From positions 620,001 to 684,000 of the forward strand of contig NZ_JACHGF010000002.1 in assembly GCF_014202275.1 (NCBI RefSeq): a stretch of DNA of 64,000 bases, given 5' to 3'. How positions within the stretch are numbered: position 1 is the stretch's first letter; each line of letters opens with the position of its first letter. The notes under the pieces were generated by a model. The model worked only from the letters and a program-made list of their open reading frames with translations. It did not search any database and was not told the DNA's origin. Positions 25,237-34,581 of the stretch are shown here, piece by piece. Both the position numbers and the translations under genes were made by a program. The stretch is from Rhabdobacter roseus (GTDB lineage: Bacteria; Bacteroidota; Bacteroidia; Cytophagales; Spirosomataceae).

Positions 25237-26268
25237 CTACTGCAGGCGGTACCACTCGCGTGGATTACTGCGGGCTTCTACCCGACGCTCAATGTCGTCG
25301 GGTAGGCGGGGGAAAAAGTCAATGCCCGTGAGCCGCTCCACCTCGTCGATGGAAACTACGAATTTGTGCAGGGGTAGGTCCGAGCCCTCGTTCTTCATCA
25401 GGAACGCAATGCCTTTGACGTAGGGCGGATTCACGTACAAAACTACCTTGTAAAATTGCTCCGGCACGGCCACGCGGTTTAGCCGCCCAATTTCCTGGAG
25501 GCCAGGCTTCAACACGGGCCCCGTTACGACGTATATTTTATCGTACTTGTAGGCCCAGGCCCGCACGAGCTTTTCCAGCTCACTCCACACGCCCCGGTTG
25601 AAGGCGGGATCCTGCGGGCTGACGTTACTCATGTAAAACGATTCTTTCATGGCCTGCGACGAATTCTTAAAATCGGCCGCCGGAGCCAGGTGTCCGCGGT
25701 CGTAGCCGCTGCGGGTGTAGTCGGCCGTGACGGCCGAGCCGCTCTTTACTTCGGGGTCGTTCAGGAAAACGTTTTCCCGGGCTTCTTTTCCCTGTATTTG
25801 CTGCGCCGTAAGTACCTGGGCTACCCAGGCCGCCTGTTCGTATTTTTCAAAGTACTTCAACGTATAGCCAGTCCGGCGCACCAGCTGGTCACTAGGGGTG
25901 GTGGCGGGCAGAAAAAAATCCCGCTGGTTGGCAATTCGGGCCAGTTCCAGTGCTTCGGCGTCGGTTGCTTTGGCACTAGGTACCTCCGCCGGGCTGGTAG
26001 GTACTTTGCGCTCCGGGCGCGTATCGGTGGCTACGTTGTCGGGCTCGCTGGCATCAGGGGCGTCAGGTACCTGGGCGGGCTCCGGAGCTTTGTAGGGGTT
26101 GTCTTTGGGCCGTTCGGTCGTGAATATAGATTTAACATCCGTCCAGAACTTCACGACGGGTTGGGTTTTGCCGCCGTAGTGCAAGAAAAGCCCGACGACA
26201 AAAAAGATTAGGAGCAGGATGAAAGAATTGGTGTTCCACCGGAATCCCCGGCGCTGGAAGTGGGCCAT
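25237..26268 (-). CDS. Membrane-anchored DNA/RNA non-specific endonuclease (NucA/NUC1 family)
   Basis: A 343-residue protein with one N-terminal membrane helix (about 16-31), a Pro/Ala/Glu-rich linker (about 50-110) and a nuclease domain. The active-site motif DRGHLAPAADF begins at residue 190; His193 is the general base, and the conserved Asn in SNVSPQDPAFNRGVW binds the metal ion. This family degrades DNA and RNA without sequence preference. The anchor and linker place the catalytic domain in the periplasm. It is convergent with the gene ending at 25,200. Start ATG at 26,268 fits the short cytoplasmic basic tail. Confidence 0.85.
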   Translation of the reverse strand: MAHFQRRGFRWNTNSFILLLIFFVVGLFLHYGGKTQPVVKFWTDVKSIFTTERPKDNPYKAPEPAQVPDAPDASEPDNVATDTRPERKVPTSPAEVPSAKATDAEALELARIANQRDFFLPATTPSDQLVRRTGYTLKYFEKYEQAAWVAQVLTAQQIQGKEARENVFLNDPEVKSGSAVTADYTRSGYDRGHLAPAADFKNSSQAMKESFYMSNVSPQDPAFNRGVWSELEKLVRAWAYKYDKIYVVTGPVLKPGLQEIGRLNRVAVPEQFYKVVLYVNPPYVKGIAFLMKNEGSDLPLHKFVVSIDEVERLTGIDFFPRLPDDIERRVEARSNPREWYRLQ

Positions 26269-26342
26269 AGCTGTGCGTGACTATTTTTTCACAAAGGTAG
26301 GTGTTTCCGTAAAACCTCTTACTACCTGGCCCATTCCCATAA

Positions 26343-26374
26343 AAAGAGCCGCCACCCGTGGGTAGCGGCTCCTT
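26343..26374 (-). terminator. Intrinsic terminator of the YciE-like gene
   Basis: A stem of about 13 pairs (26,343-26,357 with 26,360-26,374, with two mismatches) around a tight loop is followed on the minus strand by a run of five T. It lies 24 bases after the stop of the ferritin-like gene at 26,398 and would end that transcript before the nuclease gene. Confidence 0.75.
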
Positions 26375-26397
26375 GGCCACAACGAAAAACCAGCTTA

Positions 26398-26889
26398 TTA
26401 TTCAGCCTTCTCGTTGATGCTCTCGATGGCCAGGTCATTCAGCAGCTCATCGGTATCTTTTTCTTCTTCCAACGTTTGGGCTAGCAGATCAGCTACTTCG
26501 CTGTGCCCGAGTTGCTCGGCGTAGCGGCGGGCGGTTCCGTAGCCCGAAATTTCGTAGTGCTCTACCCGCTGGGCCTCGGCGATCAGCCCGGCGTCCATCA
26601 CGGCGTCTTCGGCGTCTTCTTTCAAAAACTCCGACGCCTCCTTGATGAGGCCTTCCATGGCTTTGCAGGTTTCTCCTTTAGGATTCACTCCCAGTATCTC
26701 GCAAGCTTTTTCCAGGCGTTCTTTCTGCTCTTGGGTTTGCTGATAATGCGTCTCAAAAGCCTTTTTCAGTTTTTTGTCCGTCGCTTTATCCATCATTTTG
26801 GGCAATGCAGCCAAGATTTGGACTTCAGCGCTGTACAGATCTTTGAGCTGGTGTTCCAGCAAATCGTCCAATGTTTTTAACTTGCTCAT
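26398..26889 (-). CDS. Ferritin-like YciE/DUF892 stress protein
   Basis: A 163-residue, all-helical acidic protein. LDDLLEHQLKDLYSAEVQIL (about 6-25), the paired helices with EAQRVEHYEISGYGTARRYA and the acidic LEEEKDTDELLNDLA end are characteristic of the DUF892 (YciE/YciF) family, which folds as a ferritin-like four-helix bundle with Glu/His residues (E in YSAEVQ, E/H in RVEHYE) placed for a di-metal site. Members are induced by osmotic and general stress; their reaction is unknown. Monocistronic, with its own terminator at 26,343-26,374. Confidence 0.85.
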   Translation of the reverse strand: MSKLKTLDDLLEHQLKDLYSAEVQILAALPKMMDKATDKKLKKAFETHYQQTQEQKERLEKACEILGVNPKGETCKAMEGLIKEASEFLKEDAEDAVMDAGLIAEAQRVEHYEISGYGTARRYAEQLGHSEVADLLAQTLEEEKDTDELLNDLAIESINEKAE

Positions 26890-27286
26890 GATTTCTTTAA
26901 TTTTTTAGTTTGCGAAATGGTTTAGGGCAATTAGCGCCGCTGCATTTAGTTTGTAAACAACCATTCCCGTGCATTCCCGGATTCCGGCAAAAAAAATGAC
27001 AGGCACTTTAAAACCTTCACCATGAGCGCTCTATGCCCCTCAGGGGTACTTACTCACTTTGAAATATTCAAATCAACAAGCAGTGACATGATTTTTATAG
27101 CTTGCTCCAGTGCCAATACTTTGCCCCAGCCCACCACGTACTGGGCAAGTAGTTTGAGGAAAAAAAACACATACAAAAAATATTGACTACTCTACCTTTG
27201 AAAATAGCACTGCTACTACCCCCGGGAATTAATAAAGCAGGTACTTTAGACCAAACCCCGTGCAGAAGCACGGCTTACTCGACCTC
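26890..27286. other. Spacer between divergent genes
   Basis: These 397 bases hold no gene I can support. Promoters for both flanking genes are expected here. TACCTTTG at 27,193-27,200 matches the -7 consensus in the plus direction, 87 bases before the next ATG, but lacks a TTG at the right distance. Two GTAC words are present (near 27,047 and 27,240), fewer than usual for a spacer. Confidence 0.4.
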
Positions 27287-28519
27287 ATGCAGCTAGTCAT
27301 TATAGGAGGAGGTGCGGCGGGTTTCATGGCCGCCATCACCGCCGCCGAAAAGTACCCCGCCGCGGAGGTACTTCTACTGGAAAAAAACCGAACGGTACTC
27401 AACAAAGTACGGGTGTCGGGCGGCGGGCGCTGCAACGTCACCCACGCCTGCTTTGACAACCGCCGCTTCGTGAAGCAGTACCCGCGGGGCGAAGCGTTGC
27501 TTAAAAAGCTCTTTGCGCAGTTTGACGCCGCCGCCACGGTGGAGTGGTTTCGGCAGCGCGGGGTACTTTTAAGTACCGAGCCCGACGGCCGCATGTTCCC
27601 TACCACCAATTCCTCCGAAACCATCATCGACTGCCTCCAGCGCGCCGCCCGGCAGGCGGGCGTGCGCATTCGCACCAGTGCGGGGGTACGCTCGTTCAGC
27701 TGGTCGGATTCGCCCCAAGGTACCCGCTTCGCGCTGAATATGCTTGACGAAAGTACCCTCCCGGCCGACCGGCTCATCATTGCCAGCGGCGGCCATCCGC
27801 AGCGCAGTGGCTTTGAGTGGCTGGGCCATGCCATCGAGGAGCCCGTGCCCTCGCTCTTTACCTTCAACGCCCCGGACAGCTACCTGCTGCCGCTCTCGGG
27901 CGTGGCCGTGCCCGACGCCCACGTGAGGCTCATCGGTACCCGGCACGACTGGCGCGGGCCGGTGCTGCTCACGCACTGGGGCTTCAGCGGTCCGGCTATT
28001 CTGAAGCTTTCGGCCTGGGGCGCGCGTGAGCTGGCGGCGGCAAAGTATCAATTTGGCATAAAAATAAACTGGCTACCGGAGCAGAACGAGGAGCAGGTAC
28101 GTACCTTTTTGATCCAGGAAAAACAAAGTACCCCCCGGCAGCAAATCAGCTCCCACGCCCGCTTCGGGCTGCCGCTGCGGCTGTGGAAGGCTTTCGTGCA
28201 ACGTGCCGAGATAACGGATAGCCTGCGCTGGATGGACGCTCCGCACAAGGTACTTAACCGCCTGGCCGACCTCCTGACCAACAGCCAGTTTGAGATCCGG
28301 GGCAAAAGTACCTACAAGGAAGAGTTCGTAACCGCCGGGGGCGTGAGGCTGTCGGAAGTACATACGGATACGCTGGAGAGTAAGCGGGTGCCGGGGCTTT
28401 TCTTTGCCGGGGAGGTACTTGACGTAGATGGCATAACGGGTGGCTTTAATTTTCAGAACGCCTGGACCACCGGCTACGTGGCCGGTATGAACGCCGGAAA
28501 AGCCGCAGGGGTACTTTAA
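27287..28519 (+). CDS. HI0933/YhiN-family flavoprotein
   Basis: A 410-residue FAD protein. The N-terminus MQLVIIGGGAAGFMAAITAA is the dinucleotide-binding motif, followed by VSGGGRCNVTHA (about 45-56), the hallmark of the HI0933 family, and the closing VDGITGGFNFQNAWTTGYVAG. Members are predicted cytosolic NAD(P)/FAD-dependent oxidoreductases, with a suggested role in rRNA or nucleic-acid modification that is not established. The ATG at 27,287 is chosen because it directly precedes the first strand; a GTG at 27,260 is less likely. It has about 14 GTAC words in 1.2 kb, one of the highest densities in the window. Confidence 0.85.
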   Translation: MQLVIIGGGAAGFMAAITAAEKYPAAEVLLLEKNRTVLNKVRVSGGGRCNVTHACFDNRRFVKQYPRGEALLKKLFAQFDAAATVEWFRQRGVLLSTEPDGRMFPTTNSSETIIDCLQRAARQAGVRIRTSAGVRSFSWSDSPQGTRFALNMLDESTLPADRLIIASGGHPQRSGFEWLGHAIEEPVPSLFTFNAPDSYLLPLSGVAVPDAHVRLIGTRHDWRGPVLLTHWGFSGPAILKLSAWGARELAAAKYQFGIKINWLPEQNEEQVRTFLIQEKQSTPRQQISSHARFGLPLRLWKAFVQRAEITDSLRWMDAPHKVLNRLADLLTNSQFEIRGKSTYKEEFVTAGGVRLSEVHTDTLESKRVPGLFFAGEVLDVDGITGGFNFQNAWTTGYVAGMNAGKAAGVL

Positions 28520-28583
28520 GATTGAAAAGCCGTACGTATATTGAAACGATTTTAATGATTGATCCCCTAACCTACCCTTTTTT

Positions 28584-29888
28584 ATGAACCGAAAGTACAC
28601 CTTGGGCCTGTTGCTGCTTGGCTGGCTCGCCGCTTTTCCGCTCCTGGCCCAACCCGTCGAACGCTACGTCAAAGTGATCGTAGCCCCCGATCGCCCCGAC
28701 TGGACCTACCGCGCGGGCGATAACGTCAAATTTACGATCACGGTGCTGCAAAACGGGAATCCGGTGAAGAACGCCGCCCTACGCTACGAGATTGGCCCCG
28801 AAAAACTGGAGCCCACTAAAAAAGAAAGCAAGTCATTGGCGAACGGGACCCTGACCGTGGAGGCAGGTACCTTAAAAACCGCCGGATTTTTGCGCTGCGT
28901 GGCGGTAGCTACCGTAGAGGGCACCGAGTACCGTGGGCTGGCCACGGCGGGCTTCGACCCATCCAAACTTGAACCCACCATAGCCAACCCGGCCGACTTC
29001 GACACCTTCTGGAACGACGCCAAAGCCGAGCTTGCCAAAGTACCCCTGGACGCCCGGATGACGCTCCTGCCCGAGCGCTGCACCGAGAAGGTAAACGTAT
29101 ACCACGTCAATCTCCAAAGCTTCCGGCCCGGTGCGCGGCTGTACGGCATTCTGAGTGTACCCAAGCAGGAAGGCAAGTACCCCGCCCTGCTCAAAGTACC
29201 CGGCGCGGGCGTGCGAGGGTATTACGGCGACGTAGCCACGGCCGAGAAGGGTATCATTACGTTTGAAATCGGTATTCACGGGGTACCCGTTACGATGGAG
29301 CCCGGCGTGTACCTCGACCTCGCCAGCGGTGGCCTCAGTGGGTACTTTACCTACAACCTCGAAGACCGCGACCGCTTCTACTACAAGCGCGTGTACCTGG
29401 GCTGCGTGCGCGCCAACGATTTTCTGGTGAACCTGCCACAGTACGACGGCTCCAACCTGGCCGTAACGGGCGGCAGCCAGGGCGGGGCGCTCTCCATCGT
29501 GACCGCCGCCCTGGACCCGCGCGTGAAATGGCTGGGCGCTTTCTACCCGGCCCTGAGCGACGTAACGGGCTACCTCAAAAACCGCGCGGGTGGCTGGCCC
29601 CACTACCTGGCGGGCAGCGGCGCGGCGCTGCACAACACGCCCGAGAAGATCCGGACGCTGGGCTACTACGACGTGGTAAACTTTGCGCGGCGGGTCAAGG
29701 TACCTGGCTACTACTCCTGGGGCTTCAACGACGAAACCTGCCCGCCTACCTCCATGTATGCTTCCTACAACGTGATCGCGGCCCCCAAAGAGCTCAGCCT
29801 GGCGCTCGAAACCGGCCACTGGACCTACCCCGAGCAGCGCGAAGCCATGAGTCAATGGCTGGTTGGTAAACTAAAAAGTACCCGTTGA
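28584..29888 (+). CDS. Secreted carbohydrate esterase family 7 (acetyl xylan esterase / cephalosporin-C deacetylase)
   Basis: A 434-residue protein with a signal peptide (residues 1-22, ending FPLLAQ), an N-terminal Ig-like beta domain (about 27-125) and an alpha/beta-hydrolase domain. The catalytic triad is visible as Ser298 in GGSQGG, Asp383 in GFNDETCPP and His412 in ETGHW. CE7 enzymes remove acetyl groups from xylan, short xylo-oligosaccharides or related esters. The fold, motif spacing and RGYYGDVATA segment fit the family. It would act in the periplasm or outside the cell, releasing acetate during polysaccharide use. The gene ends in a candidate promoter for the next one. Confidence 0.85.
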   Translation: MNRKYTLGLLLLGWLAAFPLLAQPVERYVKVIVAPDRPDWTYRAGDNVKFTITVLQNGNPVKNAALRYEIGPEKLEPTKKESKSLANGTLTVEAGTLKTAGFLRCVAVATVEGTEYRGLATAGFDPSKLEPTIANPADFDTFWNDAKAELAKVPLDARMTLLPERCTEKVNVYHVNLQSFRPGARLYGILSVPKQEGKYPALLKVPGAGVRGYYGDVATAEKGIITFEIGIHGVPVTMEPGVYLDLASGGLSGYFTYNLEDRDRFYYKRVYLGCVRANDFLVNLPQYDGSNLAVTGGSQGGALSIVTAALDPRVKWLGAFYPALSDVTGYLKNRAGGWPHYLAGSGAALHNTPEKIRTLGYYDVVNFARRVKVPGYYSWGFNDETCPPTSMYASYNVIAAPKELSLALETGHWTYPEQREAMSQWLVGKLKSTR

Positions 29889-29914
29889 GGTACTTTCTCT
29901 CAATTTTAGTTTTG
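29885..29914 (+). promoter_or_regulatory. Candidate promoter TTG-N19-TAGTTTTG
   Basis: TTG at 29,885-29,887 and TAGTTTTG at 29,907-29,914 are 19 bases apart, an excellent match to the Bacteroidota -33/-7 pattern. The box lies 18 bases before the ATG of the purine nucleoside phosphorylase gene, and the TTG overlaps the stop codon of the esterase gene. Confidence 0.55.
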
Positions 29915-29932
29915 TATTGAAAAAAATACCTT

Positions 29933-30766
29933 ATGAGCCCGCAGCAAATTCAAGAAGCTACCCACTACCTGCTTCAAAGTACCCAGGATTTTCGGCCCCG
30001 GTGCGGGATTATCCTGGGTACCGGCCTGGCCGGTCTGGCGCAGGAGATCGACGTACACTATAGTATTTCCTACGAAGACATACCCCACTTTCCGGTATCG
30101 ACGGTGGAGTTTCACAGCGGGAAGCTCCTCTTCGGGGTACTTGCGGGCCAGCGTGTCGTTTGTATGCAGGGGCGCTTTCATTACTACGAAGGGTACTCCA
30201 TGCCGCAGATCACTTTCCCGGTGCGGGTCATGAAACAGCTCGGCGTAGGTACTTTGTTTGTCTCCAACGCCGCCGGGGGCATGAACCCCAACTACCGCGT
30301 GAGCGACCTGATGGTAATCCGCGACCACATTAGTTTTTTGCTGCCGCAGAGTCCGCTCACGGGTACCCACTACCCGGAGTTCGGCGATCGATTCCCGGAT
30401 ATGTGCGATCCGTACGATCTGGATTTGGTCCAAAAAGCACTGGACATCGCCCAGCAGCACCAGATCCGCGCCCACGCGGGTGTGTACGTGGGGGTACCGG
30501 GTCCGCAGCTGGAGACCCGCGCCGAGTACCGGCTCCTCCGCCTGCTGGGGGCTGATGCCGTGGGCATGAGTACCGTGCCCGAGATCATCGTGGCGCACCA
30601 GATGGGCATCCGCTGCTTTGGCCTTTCGGTGGTTACGGACATGGGCCTGCCCGATACCCTCGAAAAAGCCGATATTCAGAAAATCATCGCTGCGGCCATG
30701 GCCGCCGAGCCCGGCATGACGACCATTATCAAAAACCTGATTGCCTCCCTGGATCAGCATGGTTAG
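29933..30766 (+). CDS. punA: Purine nucleoside phosphorylase
   Basis: A 277-residue trimeric-type PNP. The phosphate-binding start [11 protein letters not shown] (about 26-36) replaces the usual GSGLG, then [23 protein letters not shown] (about 80-92, with the conserved His), [13 protein letters not shown] and the C-terminal [20 protein letters not shown] and [15 protein letters not shown] follow in family order. It cleaves inosine and guanosine with phosphate to the base and ribose-1-phosphate in purine salvage. All expected residues of the base and ribose sites are visible. It probably has its own promoter (29,885-29,914). Confidence 0.9.
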   Translation: MSPQQIQEATHYLLQSTQDFRPRCGIILGTGLAGLAQEIDVHYSISYEDIPHFPVSTVEFHSGKLLFGVLAGQRVVCMQGRFHYYEGYSMPQITFPVRVMKQLGVGTLFVSNAAGGMNPNYRVSDLMVIRDHISFLLPQSPLTGTHYPEFGDRFPDMCDPYDLDLVQKALDIAQQHQIRAHAGVYVGVPGPQLETRAEYRLLRLLGADAVGMSTVPEIIVAHQMGIRCFGLSVVTDMGLPDTLEKADIQKIIAAAMAAEPGMTTIIKNLIASLDQHG

Positions 30767-30836
30767 AAAGTACCTGTTCTACGCTTTTGGGAACAAGAGT
30801 CTTTTTTAAAAACGATTTTCCAAGCAACCATCCCGC

Positions 30837-32141
30837 ATGAACCGTCGCACTTTTCTGGAACAATCGGCCCTGGCCGGGGCCGCGTTTTCTTCTTTACCAC
30901 TGCTGGGTGCTTTGCGCCGGGCCGCTCCCTACCGGCTGGCGCTCATCGGCTCAGGCTGGTGGGGCATGAACATCCTGCGCGAAGCCGTAGCTGGCGGCGA
31001 GTCCAAGGTAGTGGCGATCTGTGACGTGGACGAAAGCCAGAGTAAAAAAGCCAATGAGGAGCTTAGCAAGCTTACCTCTGACCGCCCCAAGATCTACCGC
31101 GACTACCGGGAAATGCTCTCTAAAGAAAAACCAGAGATCGTGATCGTAGCCACGCCCGACCACTGGCACGCGCTGTGCTGCATTGCGGCCATCGAAGCCG
31201 GCGCGCACGTGTACGTGGAGAAGCCCATTAGCCACACCATTATGGAAGGCCGCGCGATGGTGAACGCCGCTCGCAAGTACGGCAAAACGGTGCAGGTAGG
31301 TACCCACCGGCGCATCTCCCCCCACAACGTGTCGGGCATGGAGTTTCTGAAATCCGGCAAGGCGGGGAAAATAGGAATGGCGCGGGCCTTTGTGCACTAC
31401 GGCGGCGGCGCGGGCACGGTAGTACCCGACGAAGAGCCACCCAAAGGGCTCGACTGGGACATGTGGTGCGGCCCGGCCCCGCTGGTACCTTATAACAAGA
31501 CCATCCACCCGCGCGGCTTCCGCCAACGGCTCGACTTCGCCAATGGTACCCTGGGCGACTGGGGCATTCACTGGCTCGACCAGGTACTTTGGTGGACTGA
31601 AGAAAAGTACCCCAAGAAAGTGTACTCAACGGGCGGCCGGGCCATCAAGAAAGACAACTCCGACACGCCCGACCACCAGATTGCGGTCTATGATTTTGAG
31701 GATTTTACGCTGCAATGGGAGCACCGGACTTTTGCGGGTAACAACGCCGAAAAAACCCACCCGCAGCAGGCCGTGGGCGTATACTTCTACGGCACGGAAG
31801 GTACTTTTCACATGGGCTGGCTCGACGGCTGGACCTTCTACCCTACCGATGCTAAGAAGCCCATCATTCACCAGGACGCCCAGCTTCACAAGCCCGACGA
31901 CCAGAACATCAAAGAGCTGTGGGCCGACTTCATGAATGCCATTAGCACCAAGCGCCTGCCCGTCAGTGACATTGAGCTCGGTCAGCGCTCTACCAACTTG
32001 GCGCTACTCGGGATGCTCTCCTACAAGCTGGGAAGAAGTATCGAGTGGGATGGGGCTAAAGAAATTATTACCAATGACCCCGAAGCCAACAAGCTATTGA
32101 GCCGTGACTACCGGGGCGAATGGAAGTACCCTAAAGTTTAA
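30837..32141 (+). CDS. Gfo/Idh/MocA-family oxidoreductase with Tat-like signal
   Basis: A 434-residue protein with a twin-arginine-like start (MNRRTFLEQSALAGAAFSS), suggesting export of the folded, cofactor-bound enzyme. A Rossmann domain follows, with ALIGSGWWGMNI (about 34-45) and AICDVDES. ATPDHWHALCCIAAIEAGAH and VYVEKPI (with the conserved EKP lysine) are the family hallmarks. The C-terminal alpha/beta domain has LGDWGIHWLDQVLWW with the catalytic-type His. It would oxidise or epimerise a sugar with NAD(P). Many Bacteroidota have exported members of this family near sugar-degradation genes. The substrate is not readable. Confidence 0.85.
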   Translation: MNRRTFLEQSALAGAAFSSLPLLGALRRAAPYRLALIGSGWWGMNILREAVAGGESKVVAICDVDESQSKKANEELSKLTSDRPKIYRDYREMLSKEKPEIVIVATPDHWHALCCIAAIEAGAHVYVEKPISHTIMEGRAMVNAARKYGKTVQVGTHRRISPHNVSGMEFLKSGKAGKIGMARAFVHYGGGAGTVVPDEEPPKGLDWDMWCGPAPLVPYNKTIHPRGFRQRLDFANGTLGDWGIHWLDQVLWWTEEKYPKKVYSTGGRAIKKDNSDTPDHQIAVYDFEDFTLQWEHRTFAGNNAEKTHPQQAVGVYFYGTEGTFHMGWLDGWTFYPTDAKKPIIHQDAQLHKPDDQNIKELWADFMNAISTKRLPVSDIELGQRSTNLALLGMLSYKLGRSIEWDGAKEIITNDPEANKLLSRDYRGEWKYPKV

Positions 32142-32166
32142 TAAATATTTTTTCTTAAAATAAAAA

Positions 32167-32206
32167 GGAGGAGGTATTCAGGCCCCAGTGGCCTAATCCC
32201 TCCTCC
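32167..32206. terminator. Hairpin terminator between convergent genes
   Basis: Arms 32,167-32,184 and 32,190-32,206 pair through an eight-base GGAGGAGG/CCTCCTCC clamp and two shorter blocks with one mismatch and one bulge, around the loop CCAGT. An A-rich stretch on the left supplies a T-run on the minus strand only. It separates two convergent genes. Confidence 0.65.
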
Positions 32207-32225
32207 CCTAGTGCAGTACCAACAG

Positions 32226-32582
32226 TTAGTCGATCTTGACTACTTCGGCCGGGATGTTGTGCTGAGCTACGATGTCCCTCGTGAAGCGTACGTGCCCGCG
32301 AGGAGCCATCAAATATAACTTGCCTCCCTTGAGGCTGGCCAGTTCACTGAGAAGCTTCCACTTGGATACGCTACTACGGAGCGTATCGGTTTTCATAGAA
32401 ACTTCCAGGTAATGCTTGTTAAACATGTTAGTAGCCGTCACATCAGGGGTAAACAGCTGGCTGTCAGCGGCTCTTTCGTAGGACTTGGGCGTGTCATAGC
32501 CTTCGATATTGGCTTGGATGTCCTTAAATCCGTGTGACTTGGCCCATTTAACTACCGTTGAAATTAATTCGTTCCTGTCCAT
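32226..32582 (-). CDS. Hypothetical protein
   Basis: A 118-residue soluble protein starting MDRNELISTVVKWAKSHGFK. It alternates short helices and strands (DIQANIEGY, ATNMFNKHYLEVSM, GGKLYLMAPRGHVRFTRDIV), a layout reminiscent of PD-(D/E)XK-type or restriction-endonuclease-like small folds, but no catalytic motif is clear. The frame continues to 32,654, where the extra residues look random, so the ATG at 32,582 is preferred. It has few GTAC words. It is single, between a convergent and a same-strand neighbour. No function can be given. Confidence 0.6.
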   Translation of the reverse strand: MDRNELISTVVKWAKSHGFKDIQANIEGYDTPKSYERAADSQLFTPDVTATNMFNKHYLEVSMKTDTLRSSVSKWKLLSELASLKGGKLYLMAPRGHVRFTRDIVAQHNIPAEVVKID

Positions 32583-32792
32583 GATGCGCAATAATGGTTT
32601 TTCGTCCCTCCACAAGGTACAGGAGGAACCTGATGTTAGATTTTTTAAAAACAAACGAGTGAGGGCTAAATATAAGATCGAAGTGAGGCCTACTGCAGGG
32701 GTACGCCCGCGGTAACTTTGAATCCGTATTCTTTATCAGCCTGCCAAGTTAGTAAAAATCAATACCACTTCCAACTTTACGCCCCGCGCGGG

Positions 32793-33716
32793 CTACGCTT
32801 GCAGAGGCTTCCCCTTACTCACCACGACCTCCCGGTCTTCGATCAGAACCGCATTTTCGGTGGGTGTAATGGAGGCTCCGTCGTACTTGGCGTAAACCTT
32901 GGTAAACTCCGCGCCGAAGTACAATATAATGGCCGTATAGTAGACCCACGAAAGTAAAATAATGATCGAAGCCGAGGTACCGTAGGTAGCGCCCAGATCC
33001 GAACTACCCAGGTAGTACCCAATGGCAAATTTACCAATTAAAAAAAGTACGCCCGTAAAGCCGGCTCCGATGATGCATTCTTTCCAACGCAGGTGCGCGT
33101 CGGGAAGTACCTTGAAGATGACCGCAAACAGGGTGGTAATGATCGTCCAGACAATGGCCAGGTTCAGGATGTAAAATACCACGACGGATACCTCCGAAAA
33201 GTAGACCTCCAGGCGACTGCTTAATAGCTCTACCATGGCGTTGACGGCCAGCGATACAATGAGGAGAAACCCTAAGGTAAGGATCAGGGAAAAAGAAATC
33301 AGGCGGGTTTTGAGGTACTTTAACCATCCCTTTTTGGGTTTCACCCGAATGGACCAGATGAGGTTAATGGAATCCTGCATTTCGGCAAAAACCCCCGTAG
33401 CACCGATGATTAGGGTACCTACCCCAATGGCCGCCGCCAGGCCCGACCGGTCGGATCGCTGGGCATTCTTGAGGATTTCCTGTAGCTGCTCGGCCGCCTG
33501 TACCCCTACCAAGCCTTGAATTTGCTCGAAGAGCTCGCCCTGAATGGTTTCGGGTGATACAAATATACTGAGGGCCGAAATCATGACCAGGAGCATTGGT
33601 GCCAGCGCAAAAATAGTATAATAGGATAAGGCCGCACTAAGTTTCAGACCTTTATCTTCCATAAACTCGTTGGCCGTATCTTTAAGAATCGAAAAATATT
33701 CCTTTACTTTTTTCAT
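32793..33716 (-). CDS. YihY/BrkB-family membrane protein
   Basis: A 307-residue protein with about six membrane helices. LSAALSYYTIFALAPMLLVM near residue 25, the segment SGLAAAIGVGTLIIGATGVF, and GVLFLIGKFAIGYYLGSSDL followed by YGTSASIIILLSWVYYTAII are hallmarks of the YihY/BrkB family, sometimes misnamed 'ribonuclease BN'. These are inner-membrane proteins of unclear role. The frame is open to 33,743, but the ATG at 33,716 is preferred. It precedes no obvious partner; the next gene upstream on the strand is a DUF3891 protein. Confidence 0.85.
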   Translation of the reverse strand: MKKVKEYFSILKDTANEFMEDKGLKLSAALSYYTIFALAPMLLVMISALSIFVSPETIQGELFEQIQGLVGVQAAEQLQEILKNAQRSDRSGLAAAIGVGTLIIGATGVFAEMQDSINLIWSIRVKPKKGWLKYLKTRLISFSLILTLGFLLIVSLAVNAMVELLSSRLEVYFSEVSVVVFYILNLAIVWTIITTLFAVIFKVLPDAHLRWKECIIGAGFTGVLFLIGKFAIGYYLGSSDLGATYGTSASIIILLSWVYYTAIILYFGAEFTKVYAKYDGASITPTENAVLIEDREVVVSKGKPLQA

Positions 33717-33786
33717 AAGCGTTGGCAAGTAGATGGATTTCAAGATAAGGTTTTAATTTGTTGAATGTTTTCTACAAACTGTGTGA

Positions 33787-34581
33787 TCAGGACTTGGCGA
33801 ATTTCCATTTCCTAACCTGAACCGGCGCTTTCTGGAGCCCTTCGGACAAGGCTTTGATTGACTCAAACTGTAGCTGATCCAGGTTCCGGTATTCTACGTC
33901 CACCACAAACTTATTTTCTTTAAAAGGCCAGGGCTCTACCCGAAGCTCGCCGGTAGGGCCTTGCCAGAGCTGGTGAAAAGTACCATCCGGTCCTTGGCTG
34001 ATTTCCATCTTGCGCTGATCGGGCTGTACGCGATCCATGCACAGCAATAGCGACAAGGCATCGCACCATTCCACAAAGTAGTACATACGTTCGGCCTGGT
34101 GTTTCTGGATGTTTAGTCCTTTCAAGAGCACCCGTTGGTACTCAAGCTGCTCTTCCAAAAACTTAAGCAACTCTTTATCCTCCTTCGTATTACTATACAA
34201 AAAAGTCAGGTGCATGGACGTCATCAGGGCATTCCAGCGGCTTTTGGATGAGGCAATCTCCATGACGTTACGGTACTGCTCGGGGGTATATCCCAGCTGC
34301 ATAAAGTGCTTGGGAGCCCCGGCTTCCGTCAGGTTATGCGGACTTTGGGCTTCCGCCAACCCATCATCGTGTTCGGCAATGGCCAACAACGTGTGCGTCC
34401 AGTACAAGGGTGCTTCATCCCATTTCCAGTGGTGAGCGAGTTGCGCAGCCAGTAAGCCGTGGGCACGCTGATAAATTACCTCCCAACCCGTAGGTATTGC
34501 CTTTACGATCATATATTCGGGTAAAACAGTGGTTTGGCCAATGGAAGGGGAATCAGAAATTTCCGTGCCACCGGCAGCCAT
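33787..34581 (-). CDS. DUF3891 protein
   Basis: A 264-residue protein. GWEVIYQRAHGLLAAQLAHH, AIAEHDDGLAEAQ and the aromatic-rich EQLEYQRVLL, YFVEWCDALSLLLCMDRVQP match the DUF3891 family, an all-helical group with His and Asp pairs (HH, EHDD) placed like an HD-type metal site. No function is known. The ATG at 34,581 overlaps the stop of the upstream TPR-like gene by one base (TGATG), so translation is probably coupled; a later start at 34,512 is possible. Confidence 0.75.
   Translation of the reverse strand: MAAGGTEISDSPSIGQTTVLPEYMIVKAIPTGWEVIYQRAHGLLAAQLAHHWKWDEAPLYWTHTLLAIAEHDDGLAEAQSPHNLTEAGAPKHFMQLGYTPEQYRNVMEIASSKSRWNALMTSMHLTFLYSNTKEDKELLKFLEEQLEYQRVLLKGLNIQKHQAERMYYFVEWCDALSLLLCMDRVQPDQRKMEISQGPDGTFHQLWQGPTGELRVEPWPFKENKFVVDVEYRNLDQLQFESIKALSEGLQKAPVQVRKWKFAKS

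Noticed and set aside
28872-29855. Minus-strand open frame of 327 codons opposite the CE7 esterase
   Set aside because: The esterase with signal peptide and full catalytic triad is the real gene; the antisense frame is Gly/Val/Arg-rich without motifs.
29906-30760. Minus-strand open frame of 284 codons opposite the purine nucleoside phosphorylase
   Set aside because: All family motifs of the phosphorylase are on the plus strand; the antisense frame is an artefact.
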